Assembly (NCBI GenBank): GCA_918026815.1
Contig: CAKJVC010000008.1
Coordinates: 186,001 to 250,000 of the forward strand
DNA: 64,000 nt
From: Chalara sp. BL73
Lineage: Eukaryota; Ascomycota; Leotiomycetes; Helotiales
Reading direction: 5' to 3'
A model generated the notes under the pieces. It had not been told where the DNA came from. It made no database searches and worked only from the letters and a program-made list of their open reading frames with translations. Numbering within the stretch: position 1 is the first letter of the stretch; the number at the start of each line of letters is the position of its first letter. Of the stretch, positions 22,823-35,781 are shown piece by piece. The position numbers and the translations under genes are program-made.

Positions 22823-24236
22823 TTCCAAAACCTATGCAGGTCTATGTCGAAGGCCAAGGACTACAATGCCGTCGACCCATACAATACTGCGAGACCGGCA
22901 AAATTTGAGGACATTAACTTGATTCTGTTTTAAATGTAAATAGGTTTCAAAGACTTCGAAAACCTCGAAAGCTTCAGATCAAACCAAAAAAAGCGATTAC
23001 GTGTGTCACAGCTAATAGTGGGCACCACAGCTTGGATAATTAAGCTTTCTCCCCCTGAAAGAAGCGACGGGAAGGGTGGGGATGAACCGTCTTCGGGTGG
23101 CTTGGCTGTTCGCTCTCAATGATTGAAATTCTGTACAATTATCAGACTGTTCCCGAATGGATAATGTGTGGGATATATCAACAATATTCCCTTCCAAGTT
23201 CTGACTATTCGTCCAATAGCATTTTTGTCTGTCCCGTGGCAGGTTTCCAAATTAAGAAATTTTAGCTTTAGTGTTGTTTGATCAGCGAGGCGATGTTTCC
23301 AGATCCCCACTATCCACGAGCTGACGTAGACTTTGTCGTCAGCCAGTTTTGGGTTCATTCCCTAAGATCAAGACCAACAAACACGAGTTGGTACAACGGA
23401 GAATTACTTTTCATGATGTTTGGGTTGAAGTACAGTACAAGATAGACGGAAACCTGAGACCAAATCAGATATTGAAAGAATATTTTTCGGGCTGGCTCGA
23501 GCAAGGACACCAATATCATACACATCACTCACCTCAACTCAATAGAGCGTAAGAAGCAACTCATCATAAGCAGTTTCTGCTGGTCCCACAATCAAAGTCA
23601 CCACCATCCAACTCACCCCATCTATCTCGCACCTAAAAACTCGCACAGCATCAGATAAAGGTTCATGAAAGACAGGATTGCAAGATCCCCCAAGCATCAA
23701 AGTTTCAAGCACCCTAATCAGACGTCTACCATTGAGGTTTAGAGGGGATGTCGGTGGCTCGATTCAAACGCAGCTCCCTCCACCCAACAAAAATAAGGTC
23801 AACTACCAGAATCGACCGGACAGGCACTTGTCTAGACATATATTAACTTACATCAAGCATGAAAGAATGGCTCCTACAAGCGAAGCAAATAGATCTTGTG
23901 CGCTGTAGCATACCTCGGAGTGTTTAGGACGACTACTGAAGGTGCATGAAATAGACAATATGCATGCACTTGCCCAAAACTCGAGGTTGACAAAGAGTAA
24001 AATAGACGCTATTTTGTGAACACTTATAGCCTGATGATATGAACCCTATGGTTCAGCTCTGAGGTCATCTAGCCGCGGCATTTTAGCACCCAGGTTGGAG
24101 GACAAAGTTAACAGGATCGAGCAATGCTTGACAGACGCCATTCCCCATAATTGAACTCGCTACTTTCAACGCTCCATGACAAATATGTGCCTGATCGTGC
24201 CGGTGGCAGTATGTTGTACATAGTTCTATAAAATTC
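22823..24236. other. Intergenic 1.4 kb, no gene seen
   Basis: Only short open frames. Promoter of the DUF5672 gene on one side, 3' end of APN1 on the other. Confidence 0.4.
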
Positions 24237-25798
24237 TTAATGGCTGCAGCGTCCATCACTATCACCAGAGTCCTCATCCTCGTATTTTTTCGTCTTCTTC
24301 TTCGAAGTGCCTTTCTTAAACATCGTATCAATAGTTTTCTGCTGCTTCTTAACCACCTGGGCTTGAAATTTCTTCCTCTCTTCCGCTCCGATCTCCTGTA
24401 AACGTTGTTCTTCCTTCTTAAAATCCTCGGTTTCCGTATCTGTACCGATAAGGCTTTCTAACAACTTGATTTCTGTAGCCCAAATACTCTTGTCCTCGAT
24501 AACCTTGCCATCAGGACCTTTCTTGTCAATTGGGGTCTCCAGAACCATTGGAAGGTGCTGGAACGGCTCGTAATTGACGACATTATGGAACGCCTTTAGA
24601 CCGAGAAATCCCGTTCCGATATTTGCATGCAGATCCCGGTTCGAGGAGAATGGCGCTTTACTATCGTTCAAGTGCAAAGCCTTCAGATAGTGCATCCCGA
24701 CTATTGTCCCAAAGCTATCCATTGTCTTCATGAACTCTTCTGGTGCGCGTAAATCATACCCTGCTGCAAATGTGTGACATGTATCGATACAAACGCCAAC
24801 TCTCGATTTGTCATCGATGAGCTCGATTATGTCCCGCAGGTCTTCCCATTTTGATCCAATAACATTACCAGCACCCGCCATATTCTCTAATACGGTAACA
24901 ACTGCCTTTGTCGCTTTGTGCGCCTTGTTGAGCTGAGCAGCAATGCGCGCAATGGCGTCCGGACGAGGATGAGGTCCTGTATTACCAGGGTGAAAATTAT
25001 ACAGCTTGATGCCGAGAGCTTCACAGCGCTGAAGGTCATCCAGGAAACAGTCGTATGCTTGCTTGGCCTTCTCAGGTTCAGCTTGGGCTAGATTGACAAG
25101 ATATGACCCATGCGGCAGCACATGCTTCGCCGCATCATATTTGTAATTCTCACAGAACTTCTTGAACTGATCTCGCGCCTCGTCTGATAATGCAGGGGAA
25201 ATCCATTTTCGTTGTGATTTGAGGAACAGTGCAAACGAGTTGCCTCCAATATGAAGTGCATTATTGATCGAATTGTGTACACCTGAATAAAATGTAATTA
25301 GACAAAAGGCACAATCATCACAAGAAGCTAGTAGCATATCTCACCTCCTGCTCCTGAGACGTGAGCCCCAATATGCATGGCTTTCTTCAAAGTCCCCACA
25401 ACGGTTCGACTAGCTAGCGGCATAGCTCCGGCCTCTTTTTCTTCTTTTGATTTACGTTTCTTAGGTGCCTTTACATCACCCTCCTCTTCGCCGCCCTCAG
25501 TTGTCGCTTTTCGTTTCGCTGGAGCTTTCTTCTGCTTCTTTCCCTCTGTGGGCTCCTCTGTCTTTATATTCTTGGTCTTCAGTTTTGTAGAGGATCTCTT
25601 TGGAGTAACAAGTGGCTCATCATCGGAGTCGGATTCTTCCTTGAGGTTTCTACTGCCGTTGGAGCGCGACGACGCTTGTCTAACTGTGGCCTCTGTAATA
25701 TCTGCCTTGGCTTTAGGGCCTTTAGGCGTGACGATAGTCTCAATCTTATCAATTACTATCTCTTGCGCAATAATCTTCTTGCTAGATCTGCGCGACAT
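24237..25798 (-). CDS. APN1: Apurinic/apyrimidinic endonuclease IV
   Basis: Two exons: 25798-25345 and 25282-24237; 499 residues. Class II AP endonuclease and 3'-repair diesterase in base excision repair, using three zinc ions. The core starts at about 140 with MHIGAHVSGAGG (first His ligands), continues INNALHIGGNSFALF, YNFHPG, VGVCIDTCHTFAAGYD, KALHLNDSK, NIGTGFLG and LPMVLETP, which together carry the zinc ligands. The residues before 140 form a Lys-rich extension with PKKRKSKEEK that likely acts as nuclear localisation signal. The C-terminus is again basic with GTSKKKTKKYEDED. Yeast Apn1 is shorter (367) and lacks the N-terminal extension. Start chosen at the ATG of MSRRSSKK. Confidence 0.93.
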
Positions 25799-27153
25799 CT
25801 CTGTTCGTTGATGGGAAATGATAACAATTGAGACAGTAGCTCCAGTTGTGGTCGTGTTCAAGTTGACGGTGATTATAAGCGCGTGAACACGTGAGTTTCA
25901 GTAGACATCCTAGTGCTCTCCACCTGAGAGAAAGAGGGACGATTCTTGACAGGTTACTACTCTTTCACTTTATTGTATACGCGTTAAGGTTTAGTTAAAT
26001 TGTGAAACATTTTTGAAAACTTAATTTTTACGAAAGCAAATTGATTTCACTTTATTGAAAAATATTCAACGTTAAAATATCGAATGCGTAAGAATTACAT
26101 GTTGGCAGTGGTGCTACCATCGGCCTCTTATCTCTCGGCCAGCGAGCCAGTCTAACGTGAATCAAATTGGCCCAGGTTTAGTCGAGAACGCCGATATTCT
26201 GCATGGCTTTTTGAATATCTAGATAGCTTTAGGCGGCATGAGGTTGCATGGGTTACACGCATATAGGACACACGATTATCGCTAGTTTCAGCTTGGCTCC
26301 CTTCATTCTTTTGACATCCAAAACCTCATGTGTAAAAGCCGTCAGTGATGTGATGGTAAATCTTGCTTTCAGCTGAAAGTGTGTCTCGCTTAATATAGAG
26401 GATTAATAGGATTAATGGGAGTGAGCAAGCACCAGGTCCCATTGCTGTATTAGTTAGGGCGTGTGTACTCCCCAGATCTGACCATGTTACCCTAATACAG
26501 ATTGTCGAAACGAATCACAACTTGCAGCTACCAGGATATCCAATGCTCGCGAGATTAAGAATGGCTCTTCTCTCGCTGCACAAACTATATGCTGACTGGA
26601 ACCGCCGCAACGTACGCACAGGTAAGCCATTTTACAACAGGGGAGGCTTGAGTATTCTGTCATTCTGGGTACTGTTGGAGATACTTTCGACTGTTTCTCT
26701 TGACGAAATGGAAGAATATGTATCAAGTGGAGCGTAGATTTCCCAGCCAGTTGATTGGCGATTTATTCTCTGGTTTATCTGGACCACGCCAATCAGAAAA
26801 AGTGGGATATGCTGTGAATATGATTATCAGACGCCATTACTATTTGCCAGTGTCTTGGTGGACTAACCCCTCATACATGTGATGTGAAAGTCAAACCCCT
26901 ATTTAAGTTACTTACCCCTCACTTCAACCGACAAATATTCAACACAAATTTGTTGGCAAACATTTAATCAAAACCGCATTTTCAAACTCCAGCTTGAAGT
27001 ATATCCGCCCCCATGCTCATAAATAGACGCTGACTTGATGCACAGACAATTGGCCAAGTAATTCGCCCCATCATCTATATGGGGGTCATGTCGTCCAAAC
27101 AGTGGAATTATCCTTAACAGGATCAAGGTATTTTATAGATTGCACACAATCTT
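25799..27153. other. Intergenic 1.35 kb upstream of THI4
   Basis: AT-rich near 25980-26120. No gene supported. The THI4 promoter and the start of its leader must be in the right part. Confidence 0.4.
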
Positions 27154-27312
27154 GCATGAACCGGTGTTCGTTCTCAGCGCTATCACAGTCTTCCATTCAC
27201 CTGCCTCACGATCGAGTACAGAGATGGAGGACCTGATGGCACATGCTGAGTTCGTTCTGAGATTATACGGTTGAAGAACTTGATCTGGATAATACCAGCG
27301 AAAGGATCATGC
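27154..27312 (+). promoter_or_regulatory. TPP riboswitch aptamer in the THI4 leader
   Basis: The 3' half carries the conserved core TGATCTGGATAATACCAGCG (27281-27300), followed by AAAGGA, and CTGAGA at 27257-27262, the two invariant parts of a thiamine pyrophosphate aptamer. P1 forms between GCATGA (27154-27159) and TCATGC (27307-27312), perfectly complementary, extended by CC with GG. P2 fits ACCG...GTG with TATACGGT. P3 includes CTCAGC with GCTGAG and is long, as in fungi. The aptamer ends 66 nt before the THI4 start codon. In Neurospora such elements control splicing of leaders; which splice sites are used here cannot be told from sequence alone. Confidence 0.9.
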
Positions 27313-27353
27313 CTCCCCTATCCAAATGCGTGGGAATTTCTAATTTAGTCTAG
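27309..27353 (+). other. Short uORF starting inside riboswitch P1
   Basis: ATG at 27309 is in the 3' strand of P1 (TCATGC). It opens a 14-codon frame ending TAG at 27353. A second ATG at 27326 gives five codons and stops at 27343. Both lie before the THI4 start at 27379. Confidence 0.6.
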
Positions 27354-27363
27354 GACTTTCTAA

Positions 27364-28466
<1,103 letters not shown>

Positions 28467-28986
28467 CTTGATCTACGAACATAAAAATGCCCAATTTTCG
28501 ATAGGCATTGCTAAAGAGAGGAAGAGAGTTTCCATTCAAACATACTTTTCAGACTTAAGAACCAGAGTTAATTCGACACACTCATTATATTAAACTTAGG
28601 TAACAAAACTTTTGAAATAAGAGATATATCAACTCTCCATGATGCATCCGCAACTTTTAACCATGAGTTCGCCTATTGTGGGAGAAAGAGCAAGTATTTG
28701 TAATATTAGTTCTTCTTTAATGTAACGAGTGCCTGGCTGAGCCTCGGTTCCACAACAGTCTCGCTGCCCCACCTCCCCCCACCTTCCTCTTGCTACCTTT
28801 CTCCTGCTTACAAATTGCCATTATTTCCAACATTGCGTTATAAAGGTATTTTAAGGTAAGTATATACTTCTATGGAGTTTTCTATTATTTTTGGGTGCCT
28901 CGCTTCGCTCCTTTCCTCTTTAGCTTTCTCTCCTCGATCCTCTCATTGAATTTCCCTTCTCTCTTTGCTCCTTTTTGTTTTACACA
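28467..28986. other. Intergenic, pyrimidine-rich leader of the OYE gene
   Basis: CT-rich from about 28760 to 28980, like a fungal core promoter and 5' UTR. No gene. Confidence 0.5.
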
Positions 28987-30319
28987 ATGGCGCTGAAGAA
29001 CGTTGGAGCAAAGGGTGTTCCTTACTTCACGCCAGCTCAATCCCCTCCCGCGGGGACTGCCATCTCTAAAGAGCCTCCGACTCTTTTCACGCCTCTCAAG
29101 ATTCGCGATGTGACTTTTCACAATCGTATATGGGTGGCACCAATGTGCATGTACTCGGCAGATAATGGAAAACTGACAGACTTCCACCTGGTGCAGTAAG
29201 TACTTCCACAGCGAATAATCGCGTCAAGGACTAATCATTGCAAACAGTCTAGGAGCATTTGCATATCGTGGGGCATCGCTCACAATTATCGAAGCTACCT
29301 CCGTTTTACCCAATGGTCGCATCACCCCTCAGGATTCAGGGTTGTGGGAGGACTCGCAGATCGTACCACTTCGTAGAGTGGCCGATTTTCTACACTCCCA
29401 AAACCAGTTAGTTGGAATACAATTGGCGCATGCAGGGCGCAAAGCTTCGACCTCTGCCCCATGGCTGAGTCCTGTGCGAGGGCAGGCTGTTCTAGCTACG
29501 GAAGAGGTTGGCGGTTGGCCGAAAGATGTCATGGGCGCGAGCGCTATACCGTTCAGTGAAATTGGTTTCGCCGTCCCCAGAGAGATGAGCTTACAGGATA
29601 TTGATGAATTAATTCGTGGTTTCAGAGATAGTGCGAGCAGGGCGGTTAAAGCTGGCGTCGACGTGATCGAGATTCATGGCGCTCATGGATACCTGATTTC
29701 GTCCTTCCTTTCGCCAATCTCCAACCGAAGAACAGACAAATACGGCGGCAGCTTTGAGAACCGGATACGCTTGTTGATTGAGGTGGTTAAGGCGGTCCGG
29801 GAAGTGATTCCTGTTGGAATGCCTCTATTAGTTCGCGTCTCTGCTACAGAGTGGATGGAAAGCGCTGAACTAGAAAGCTGGGATGTCGAATCGACTATCA
29901 AACTCGCCAAACTCCTTCCCGAGCTGGGTGTTGACCTACTTGATGTATCTTCGGGAGGGAATAATGAGAAACAAAAGATCCAGATGCACAACGACTTCCA
30001 AGTAGGCATTGCAGGCAGGATTCGAAAGGAGCTGGCGAAGGATGGCATCAAGAATTTGCTGATTGGGGCAGTGGGCATGATTACCGAAGCAGAATTCGCA
30101 AAGGAGATCGTGGAGAACGGGAATGCGGTCCCAAAATCCGATACCGTTGAGATTGAGGATGAGCAGAGACAGAAGGCTAAAGCAGACATTGTCCTCGTAG
30201 CAAGACAGTTCTTGAGAGAGCCAGAATGGGTTCTTCGAGTTGCATATCGTCTTGGAGTCCAGGTTCAATGGCCAATACAATATCATAGAGGAGAATTCTT
30301 GAAGGGAAGTAAGATATAG
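28987..30319 (+). CDS. Old Yellow Enzyme family NADPH dehydrogenase (YqjM-like)
   Basis: Two exons: 28987-29195 and 29248-30319; 426 residues. FMN-dependent ene-reductase that reduces activated C=C bonds using NADPH. Seen: [20 protein letters not shown] and MCMYSADNG at the start (the Cys and Tyr typical of the thermophilic-like YqjM class), [23 protein letters not shown] with the substrate-binding His pair, [20 protein letters not shown], and a late [14 protein letters not shown]. Length is slightly above bacterial YqjM because of an N-terminal extension of about 30 residues. The physiological substrate is not evident from the neighbours. Confidence 0.9.
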
Positions 30320-30556
30320 ACTATAATCCTTATATAGCATATAGATAGATCACGAAACATAGAACATGGAAATGAAATCATAAATCTATTCTATATGGTA
30401 TCAGGCATCCACGATTGCTTCTCATAAAATCCCCCCAGAGTCTGCCTACAACATATCCAGACTCCATCAACTCTTCATACTCTCGAAAACAACCCTCACC
30501 AATACCCAACCTAAAACAGCCAAAATCATCGCCACCAGAGCTCCATTGTCGGCTAG

Positions 30557-30924
30557 TCATCCTTGACCCGGCGCTTTTGGCGCTGCTTTTGGAGGGTATG
30601 ATTTTCCATTCAGCTCAATCTTCTATTTGTCAGCTGCTCTTCAGCCTTACTTTACATATCCGATGCATTGGCTCCCGCAACGAGGAGAACGCAAAGAAAG
30701 GACGAATGAAGACAAACCTTGGGCTCGCAGGTACAGCGTTCCTCCTCAAGAATGGGATCCATGACTCTTGCCACGTGGAGGCCGCAGCCGTTCCACGAGC
30801 TCTTGGCTGTGTGCTTGTCAGTCGCTTTTCTTTTGGGACCGGGGGAAGACGGTCAGGGTGGCCCAGCGTGGAAAGGTCGGATCTCAGTCTTACCGCACGT
30901 TGGGCATTTGGCTTCCCAGCACAT
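30557..30924 (-). CDS. Very small Cys-rich, probably zinc-binding protein
   Basis: Three exons: 30924-30894, 30806-30718, 30622-30557; 61 residues, all phases fit. The product starts MCWEAKCPTCAKSSW, then GCGLHVARVMD, then RCTCEPK, and ends with GKSYPPKAAPKAP. I recognise the pattern CPxCxKxxWxGCGxHVxxVMDxxxxxxRCTC from small uncharacterised fungal proteins; the Cys/His set suggests a bound zinc. Function unknown. No exon is longer than 89 nt, so simple ORF scans miss it. The plus-strand frames over the same bases are shadows. Alternative acceptors exist for exon 2 (AAAAG before CGACTGAC), which would insert seven residues. Confidence 0.72.
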
Positions 30925-33731
30925 AGTTAATGCGATTTGCTTGTTTATTTCTAAAAAGTGGCGATTGTTATTCTGGTTTGTACGAGAAGTTGAGGTTGCT
31001 GTGCTTTTCCTTCGTGGGTTGAGAAGTCCTGTGTAACAGTCCGCTGGATGATGATGGCACACGGCAATCAAAAGTGGGGTGGCGACCACTCGCTTATTTT
31101 GGGTGGGGTGACTGGGTGGATAGGGGTTTATTTTTTGATTGAATTAGAGCCGGAGACCTTGAGTTTGCATGTCTTTGAAATCTGTAAGCGCGGAGGTCCG
31201 CTTTGGCTGAATAGTATTAGACGGAGAAGGGGTTTTGTTATTGTCATTTCCAGACTTAATGACGCTGCAAATAATTTTGGGGAAAGAGCGCTGTAAAGTA
31301 GTTTCGCCATTCTTACCGCATCATGTGAGAATTCCTTCTCTGGACAAGATCCAACTATGCTTTGCTATTACTAGTACAAAATTACTTTCTAGAGTACAGG
31401 ACACTGATAAATGTTCACAGAGCTAACGGGAGTGACCCGAATCATTGCTTGCGGTCCTCATTCACACTACAAACCTATTTAGTCGATCGAATTTCTGGAA
31501 TCACGCCTGTCTTAGCCCCTCGCATTCTTTGTTTAGGTTTTCAATTTCAAATAATGAGCGGACATCTTGATAGGGGGGAGTTCCTGTGATGGTAAGTAAG
31601 TAAGGACTAACCATGGTGATCATTCCAGTCTAACCGGCTTCTTTGAAGGTTTTTGCAGTCTCTAGTGGTGGATCTATTGGTAATACTTCGGCCCTTGCCG
31701 ACGACAGATGAATTTGGCCAGTCGCCCTTGAGTTGGAAACCTTGGTAGGTATCTATGTTTTCGCACATAGCCTTGGTTACAACAGCTTGATGAATCCTAT
31801 CATGGATCGCATTCAAGGTCAAGCTCTCTTGAGATCCTTCTGAATCACTCTGGATGATATCCAATATGTTGTTACACAAACAGGCTATATTTTCAGGCAG
31901 CGCATTTGCATTATTCTGTGTAGCATATTTGCACTGGCCCGAAGACAGCCGGCATATAGGAGCTCCTGCGTTCCCGCTGAAGTCTGGCTAGTTGATGAGT
32001 TTAAATTGATTTTAAAATATTCCCATTCATAGGAGGTATTTGGCATAATCCATGTTTTCCCACTCGCCTTGCCAGAGATCCTCGGCAGCGAGTAGTATTT
32101 AAAGGTCGGGTATGCTTCGAAGCTTACTTTTTTTAATAATCATGGTGCAGGTAAGGTATAGACATATAGTAAAAAGCTGTGCATCGGGAGGTGTACAAAT
32201 GGCGATCGCAATTAACATCTCCTTAACAAAGGAACAATGAGATTGATAGACTCTCGACAACCGCGATAGAGAGCGCCTCGTCTTCATCTCTAACCAAAAT
32301 TGAGGTTAGTAGCATTTTTTGTGCCCGATTTAAAATAAGATAAACATCCGAGCATACAACTCACAGCTTTCCAACGGATATATCTTAGAGTCTTGACCCC
32401 ATATCTCATGGCTGCCCAAAGTGGGTCTATGTCCAGCATACGTACCCAGATTGCAAGTAGGGAAAGAAAATGAACCTACAGTCTTCTTTCTAGAGGCTTC
32501 ACAAATTAGTATTTCAAGCTGTGACGCTCATCGTCTGGCTATAGTAAAAGCACAACACTGCGTTTTTCCTAGTGACCAATAGTCAGCTCTAGCTCGGCTT
32601 GATTTCGAATCGGCTGGCTGCTTTAGAAATGGATTCTATGCTGTAACTATTGTCTACTGCTCTCTTAAGACAAGGATATCGTAGAGGTTCTTCTCATTGA
32701 CGTGTTCATTTTCCATTGCATGAAGAAACGGGTTAGTATACAGGTTTTATCTTAGAGAGCCTTACGCAACCCACAAAGGCCGCCATCGTTTGTGAATATA
32801 TCGCATGTGAGATGGGCTCGCTCCCAAACATAGTTTCGTGCCTTGTTTAACAATTGCATAATCCAGCCCATAGCACGAAAATTTCTGTATGATCTGACAA
32901 AGGCCTTGGCCAGAGCTATTAACCACACAACTCTATAAATTTCTCTCCTATCTTGGCCCCCAAATAGACTTGCTACGGTACCATTTTTCATATGTTCTAT
33001 ATAAATAATCAGATCTAAACTAAGTGCATCAGCATACATCTATCTCAGCTTAACATCCCACTTTCTTGCGAGCTTTATTCATACATTGTGACTGTTGGGA
33101 GGGAGCCAAGACGGAAAGGGTCTTATTCGTGGGAATTCTCTTCTCATTAATCAGCCTTAACAAACAAGGCTTTTTCAGTTTCAGGATGCCAGTGACAATA
33201 TATTCATACCCCAGTACGAACACCGGTCAACACTCATACTAGCTTGAGGAATAATGATATTGGGATCCCCGCATAGAAAAACCACTACATTCTATCCTCA
33301 CTCCACTAGCATATCTAGAGGTTTTTCCAGGTCGAGCATATACTACAACTACAAAAGCAACCCCTTTGAATCTCCATAGGGAAGGGCCGGCTTATCAAAT
33401 CCACAGTCGATCTGCCTCTTCCCAGAAACCAGATTCACCTTCCTCAGATCATTTCTCGCGAACCACTCTTTCCATTCGCCGCCTTAGACTACTTCGTTAT
33501 TAGTGGAATATCTTTTCACTCTTACGGTCACATCTTACAACAGAAGTTAATTCTCATCTGGAAGATCGAGTGAATTCTTAAAACAGCTTTAGTACAGGTT
33601 GTAACATTCCATACCTAGTACACCTCAATCTCCTCCCCATTGAAACGCCTGCGAAATACGGTTCAATTACGTATAAAGATTCAGCTTTATCCACATATCT
33701 GGATCCATTCGCCACTACTTACAAATGCAAT
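30925..33731. other. Gene-poor 2.8 kb
   Basis: No gene I can support. Minus-strand open frames at 31607-31879 and 32752-33039 have some protein-like composition but no firm family; see rejected items. Confidence 0.35.
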
Positions 33732-33821
33732 ATGGCTAGACCTCCAAATCAACCAAAAAGCTTATGCGAGCAAGATTTCACCTCAAAACGTTCGTGTTTA
33801 ATTAGACTGACAGCTTTGTAG

Positions 33822-34844
33822 CTATTTACACTCCGACACCATCAAGCTTGGTATCGGGTCAGGCGAGATCCAAAAAAGCTATTTTATTCATGAAGAGCTC
33901 CTGAAGTCGGCGACTAAAGGCTTTAATGCCATAGACTATGCCCCTAATAGTCGTGGCGCAGAGAAGAAGATGTATCGTCAGCTAGTCCAAAATCTCGGCT
34001 CAGAGAGCACTGAGGTGTTCGAGAAGTTCATCTCGTGGCTCTACAATGAAGATCGAATTAAAGGAAAGATTGATGTTCTCGAAGGGGAAGATATTGAGAC
34101 AGTCATAAAACTGTTCATGTTTGGCAGGGTATGGGACTCCGCACCTTTGCGACGAGCCGCTAAACGCTTTATCCATCGACATATCGATTCTAATTTCTTA
34201 TGGACTATCTCAGCCATCCTTAACGGCGAGGATATATATTTTAAAGGCAGGCTGAGAAATCTATTCTCTTCAGACTCTTCTACTATATCACTAGACAGGG
34301 ATGACACCGAAGAGCTTGTGATTGGGAACACGATGGCTTATCAGCTAAGTACAAATCTACTTAAAAATCTCATCATGGATAGGCTTTGCGAGAGAAACCC
34401 AATCCTTAGCTTTGACCAAGTAAGTATAGAAGAGCGATAAATACATTACTGAAGCCAGTGGTTGGCCTGTTCTCGGCCTAGGTTAACTTGCTATACCAGG
34501 TCAAGATTATTTTCAACGTCACCAGGGGATTCCCCTTAACGCATGCACCAATACGAAAGTTCTGCTTGTTCAAGTATCACGCCCAGCGGAAGTGTATGCA
34601 GCCAACACTCTCGATCTCAGAAGCTTCTAAATATCTGTCCAAGATTACTGGGTTTTCCGAGGCGTATTTGGAGTTTGAGGAAGATCTTAAATATTCTCGC
34701 GGAGATCCCAACTACTTTACGAGTAACAGGCAATGCTACTTCCACGTCCATACGGGGGAGGAAACTTGCCATTTGCCAGAGAGATTTCCTGATCGAGAAT
34801 TCAAGCCAGAGCCGGAGGATGGCGGCATCTTTGTCCTTCGATGA
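33822..34844 (+). CDS. BTB/POZ-like domain protein, first exon unresolved
   Basis: Exon 33822-34419 and exon 34500-34844, joined by an 80-nt intron (GTAAGT...ACCAG), give a continuous frame of about 313 residues. HSDTIKLGIGSGEIQKSYFIHEELLKSAT matches the start of a fungal BTB domain (strand, strand, then the VHK-like helix), followed by VFEKFISWLYNE and a helical part (VIKLFMFGRVWD, LRRAAKRFIHRHI). The C-terminal exon with CYFHVHTGEETCHLPERFP is not a domain I know. A candidate first exon with ATG at 33732 (MARPPNQPKSLCEQDF) would need a 28-32 nt intron, and the usable phase requires the 28-nt one, which is too short. So the start is open, or the 5' end is damaged. Confidence 0.6.
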
Positions 34845-35391
34845 AGTCCCCAGATACATCAATTAGGGGATGGCTACGATCTTCTGCATTCATCAATTTT
34901 TGAGGGGTGGGCCATACGTTGCACTACAGTTAATCAAGAATTCTATATATGTCTGTGATCCTAGACCCTTAGATAACGTTGGCTACTAACTTCTGTCAAA
35001 GTGAAATGCCTGGGAATATAATTACGGAGCATATATCGAAGGCGAGCATGGGCAATCACTGGTTGCGGGTACTAGCAAATGAAATAAGAACATATTGTTT
35101 CGCGCGAGGCTCATTCATCATGAATTATATCGTGAGAAACCTTCTTTCCTGACTCATAATGTGGCCAATGTTGGAAAATGATAAGAAAATGAACGATTGG
35201 AATATCTAGCTACCAGCATATTGCCAGGCTGAACGTGCTAGTAGCAAGTCCAACTCAGCAACAATCTAACAAAAAATCAGAAAGCGAGTGGAATATATGC
35301 GAAAGATCAAACAATGTCCCTCCTGTATGCCCCCAAACACCAGCCTCTATAACCTAACCAAGCTCCTGAATTGCGCCGTCACATTGTCAGT
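34845..35391. other. Intergenic between BTB gene and defensin gene
   Basis: The two genes converge here. Nothing else seen. Confidence 0.4.
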
Positions 35392-35781
35392 TTACTTGAA
35401 GCAGATGCAAGTCCTAGATATCGTTAGCTAATCTCCAAAAAAGCCCTGGAACACAACTTACAAGTGAAGGAATCCTTGACCACCGCAATAACCGCCCTTG
35501 CGTCCACCGCCCAAGCTGCGGCACTGTGGATATTAGTTAGTTGCATAAGGAATGGAGGCGGCTGTACTTACGTGAGAGTCGCATTGGTACTTGTCGAGGG
35601 GGCAGCCGAAGCCGCGTGCCTTGAGATGGTTGAGAGCTTCCTCAGATCTCTTCTCGTAGTCTGCTGGGGGGGCAGGTCCGTCGACCCATCCTCCGGCAGC
35701 TTCAGCTTCGGCGGATGGAGCAGCGGAGACGAAGGCGGCCATGACGGCGAAAAGGGGAAGAGCGAGAGTGGAGAACTGCAT
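35392..35781 (-). CDS. Secreted CS-alpha-beta defensin (plectasin/eurocin type)
   Basis: Three exons: 35781-35572, 35523-35462, 35413-35392; 97 residues, phases consistent. Residues 1-20 are a signal peptide (MQFSTLALPLFAVMAAFVSA), 21-56 an acidic propeptide ending in LKAR, and 57-97 a 41-residue mature peptide starting GFGCPLDKYQC. Cysteines are at 60, 67, 71, 83, 93 and 95, so the spacing is C..CxxxC..GxC..CxC, the defensin signature. SHCRSLGGGRKGGYC resembles the known fungal defensin eurocin. By family it should bind lipid II and inhibit Gram-positive bacteria. The last exon is only 22 nt and holds the final CxC. The start codon is the only one that gives the signal peptide. Confidence 0.92.

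Noticed and set aside
30415..30930. 171-codon plus-strand open frame
   Set aside because: It lies over the three-exon Cys-rich gene on the minus strand, whose patterned protein is far more convincing.
31607..31879. Minus-strand open frame with DTYQGFQLKGDWPNSSVVGKG
   Set aside because: Protein-like composition but no family and no splice context.
32752..33039. Minus-strand open frame with YIEHMKNGTVASLF and ARNYVWERAHL, faintly like a fungal protein-kinase-like fragment
   Set aside because: No catalytic motif and no flanking exon; similarity rests on a few residues.
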